Below, in pieces: positions 37,385-37,448 of a stretch of DNA of 37,448 nucleotides. The stretch's first letter is position 1. The number at the start of each line of letters is the position of its first letter. The translations under genes were made by a program, and so were the position numbers. This DNA comes from Reticulitermes lucifugus (lineage: Eukaryota > Arthropoda > Insecta > Blattodea > Rhinotermitidae). The stretch spans positions 1-37,448 of the forward strand of contig JAKCWW010003740.1 in NCBI GenBank assembly GCA_026260175.1, read 5' to 3'. The notes beneath the pieces are model-generated. The model was not told the origin of the DNA and did not search any database. It saw nothing but the letters and a program-made list of their open reading frames with translations.

Positions 37385-37448
37385 ACATTCATTCTGTAGT
37401 CTGTCTTACGACAGGTCTGTAGCCTCTTCCAAAGCGAGATCTCCACAG
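37385..37448 (-). pseudogene. LINE ORF2 C-terminal fragment (copy E), cut by window edge
   Basis: The sequence from gtagtctgtcttacgacagg to the window end matches the termini of copies C and D, encoding F-G-R-G-Y-x-P-V-V-R-Q-T on the minus strand. The element continues beyond the window. Confidence 0.7.

Noticed and set aside
1..37448. CRISPR arrays, operons and bacterial promoters
   Set aside because: No short regularly spaced direct repeats; all supported genes are spliced eukaryotic genes.

Overview
The window is a stretch of animal, most likely insect, nuclear DNA. It has spliced genes with GT-AG introns, AT-rich and repeat-laden introns, many tRNA-derived SINEs, non-LTR retrotransposon fragments and several kinds of DNA-transposon relic. 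The LINE coding fragments resemble ones I remember from cockroach and termite genomes, so Blattodea is my guess, but that is inference. There are no bacterial features, no CRISPR array, and no tRNA or rRNA gene outside SINEs.

Layout. (1) At 1591-3066 (+) lie the last two coding exons of a RING-H2 protein whose upstream exons I could not find in the window. (2) At 3067-10150 is an intergenic region with a mariner relic, a CpG-rich patch near 5.2-6.1 kb, and a degenerate ~200-bp repeat array invaded by a hAT MITE and two SINEs with clear target duplications. (3) At 10151-21814 (+) is a complete seven-exon gene for a TTF1-like protein (Pol I transcription termination factor; lysine-rich N-terminal repeats plus Myb/SANT-like modules), predicted 653 aa. 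(4) At 21815-24166 is a convergent intergenic gap with a SINE and a Tigger/pogo-like MITE that contains the only assembly gap (31 N). (5) At 24167-36368 (-) is a complete seven-exon UDP-glycosyltransferase gene, predicted 517 aa, with signal peptide, UGT signature, C-terminal membrane anchor and a KxKxx tail. (6) At 36369-37448 are the UGT 5' flank and two LINE fragments. Reading frame and splice phase close exactly across every junction in both complete genes (1962 bp and 1554 bp of CDS).

The three genes do not look functionally linked: a ubiquitin-ligase-type protein, an rDNA transcription factor and an ER detoxification enzyme. The most interesting unexplained structure is a family of short foldback elements (19777-20304, 24856-25164, 32681-33163). 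They are flanked by 12-14-bp target duplications and carry sequences that fit a hammerhead ribozyme with a very short, loopless stem III. I infer non-autonomous Penelope-like or retrozyme-like elements. One sits inside a LINE reverse-transcriptase relic, which fixes its borders exactly. A second foldback family (about 1911-2172 and 17858-18072, with a single arm near 11225-11330) carries related but weaker core motifs. CpG density also steps up sharply around 29.3 kb, inside the UGT gene.
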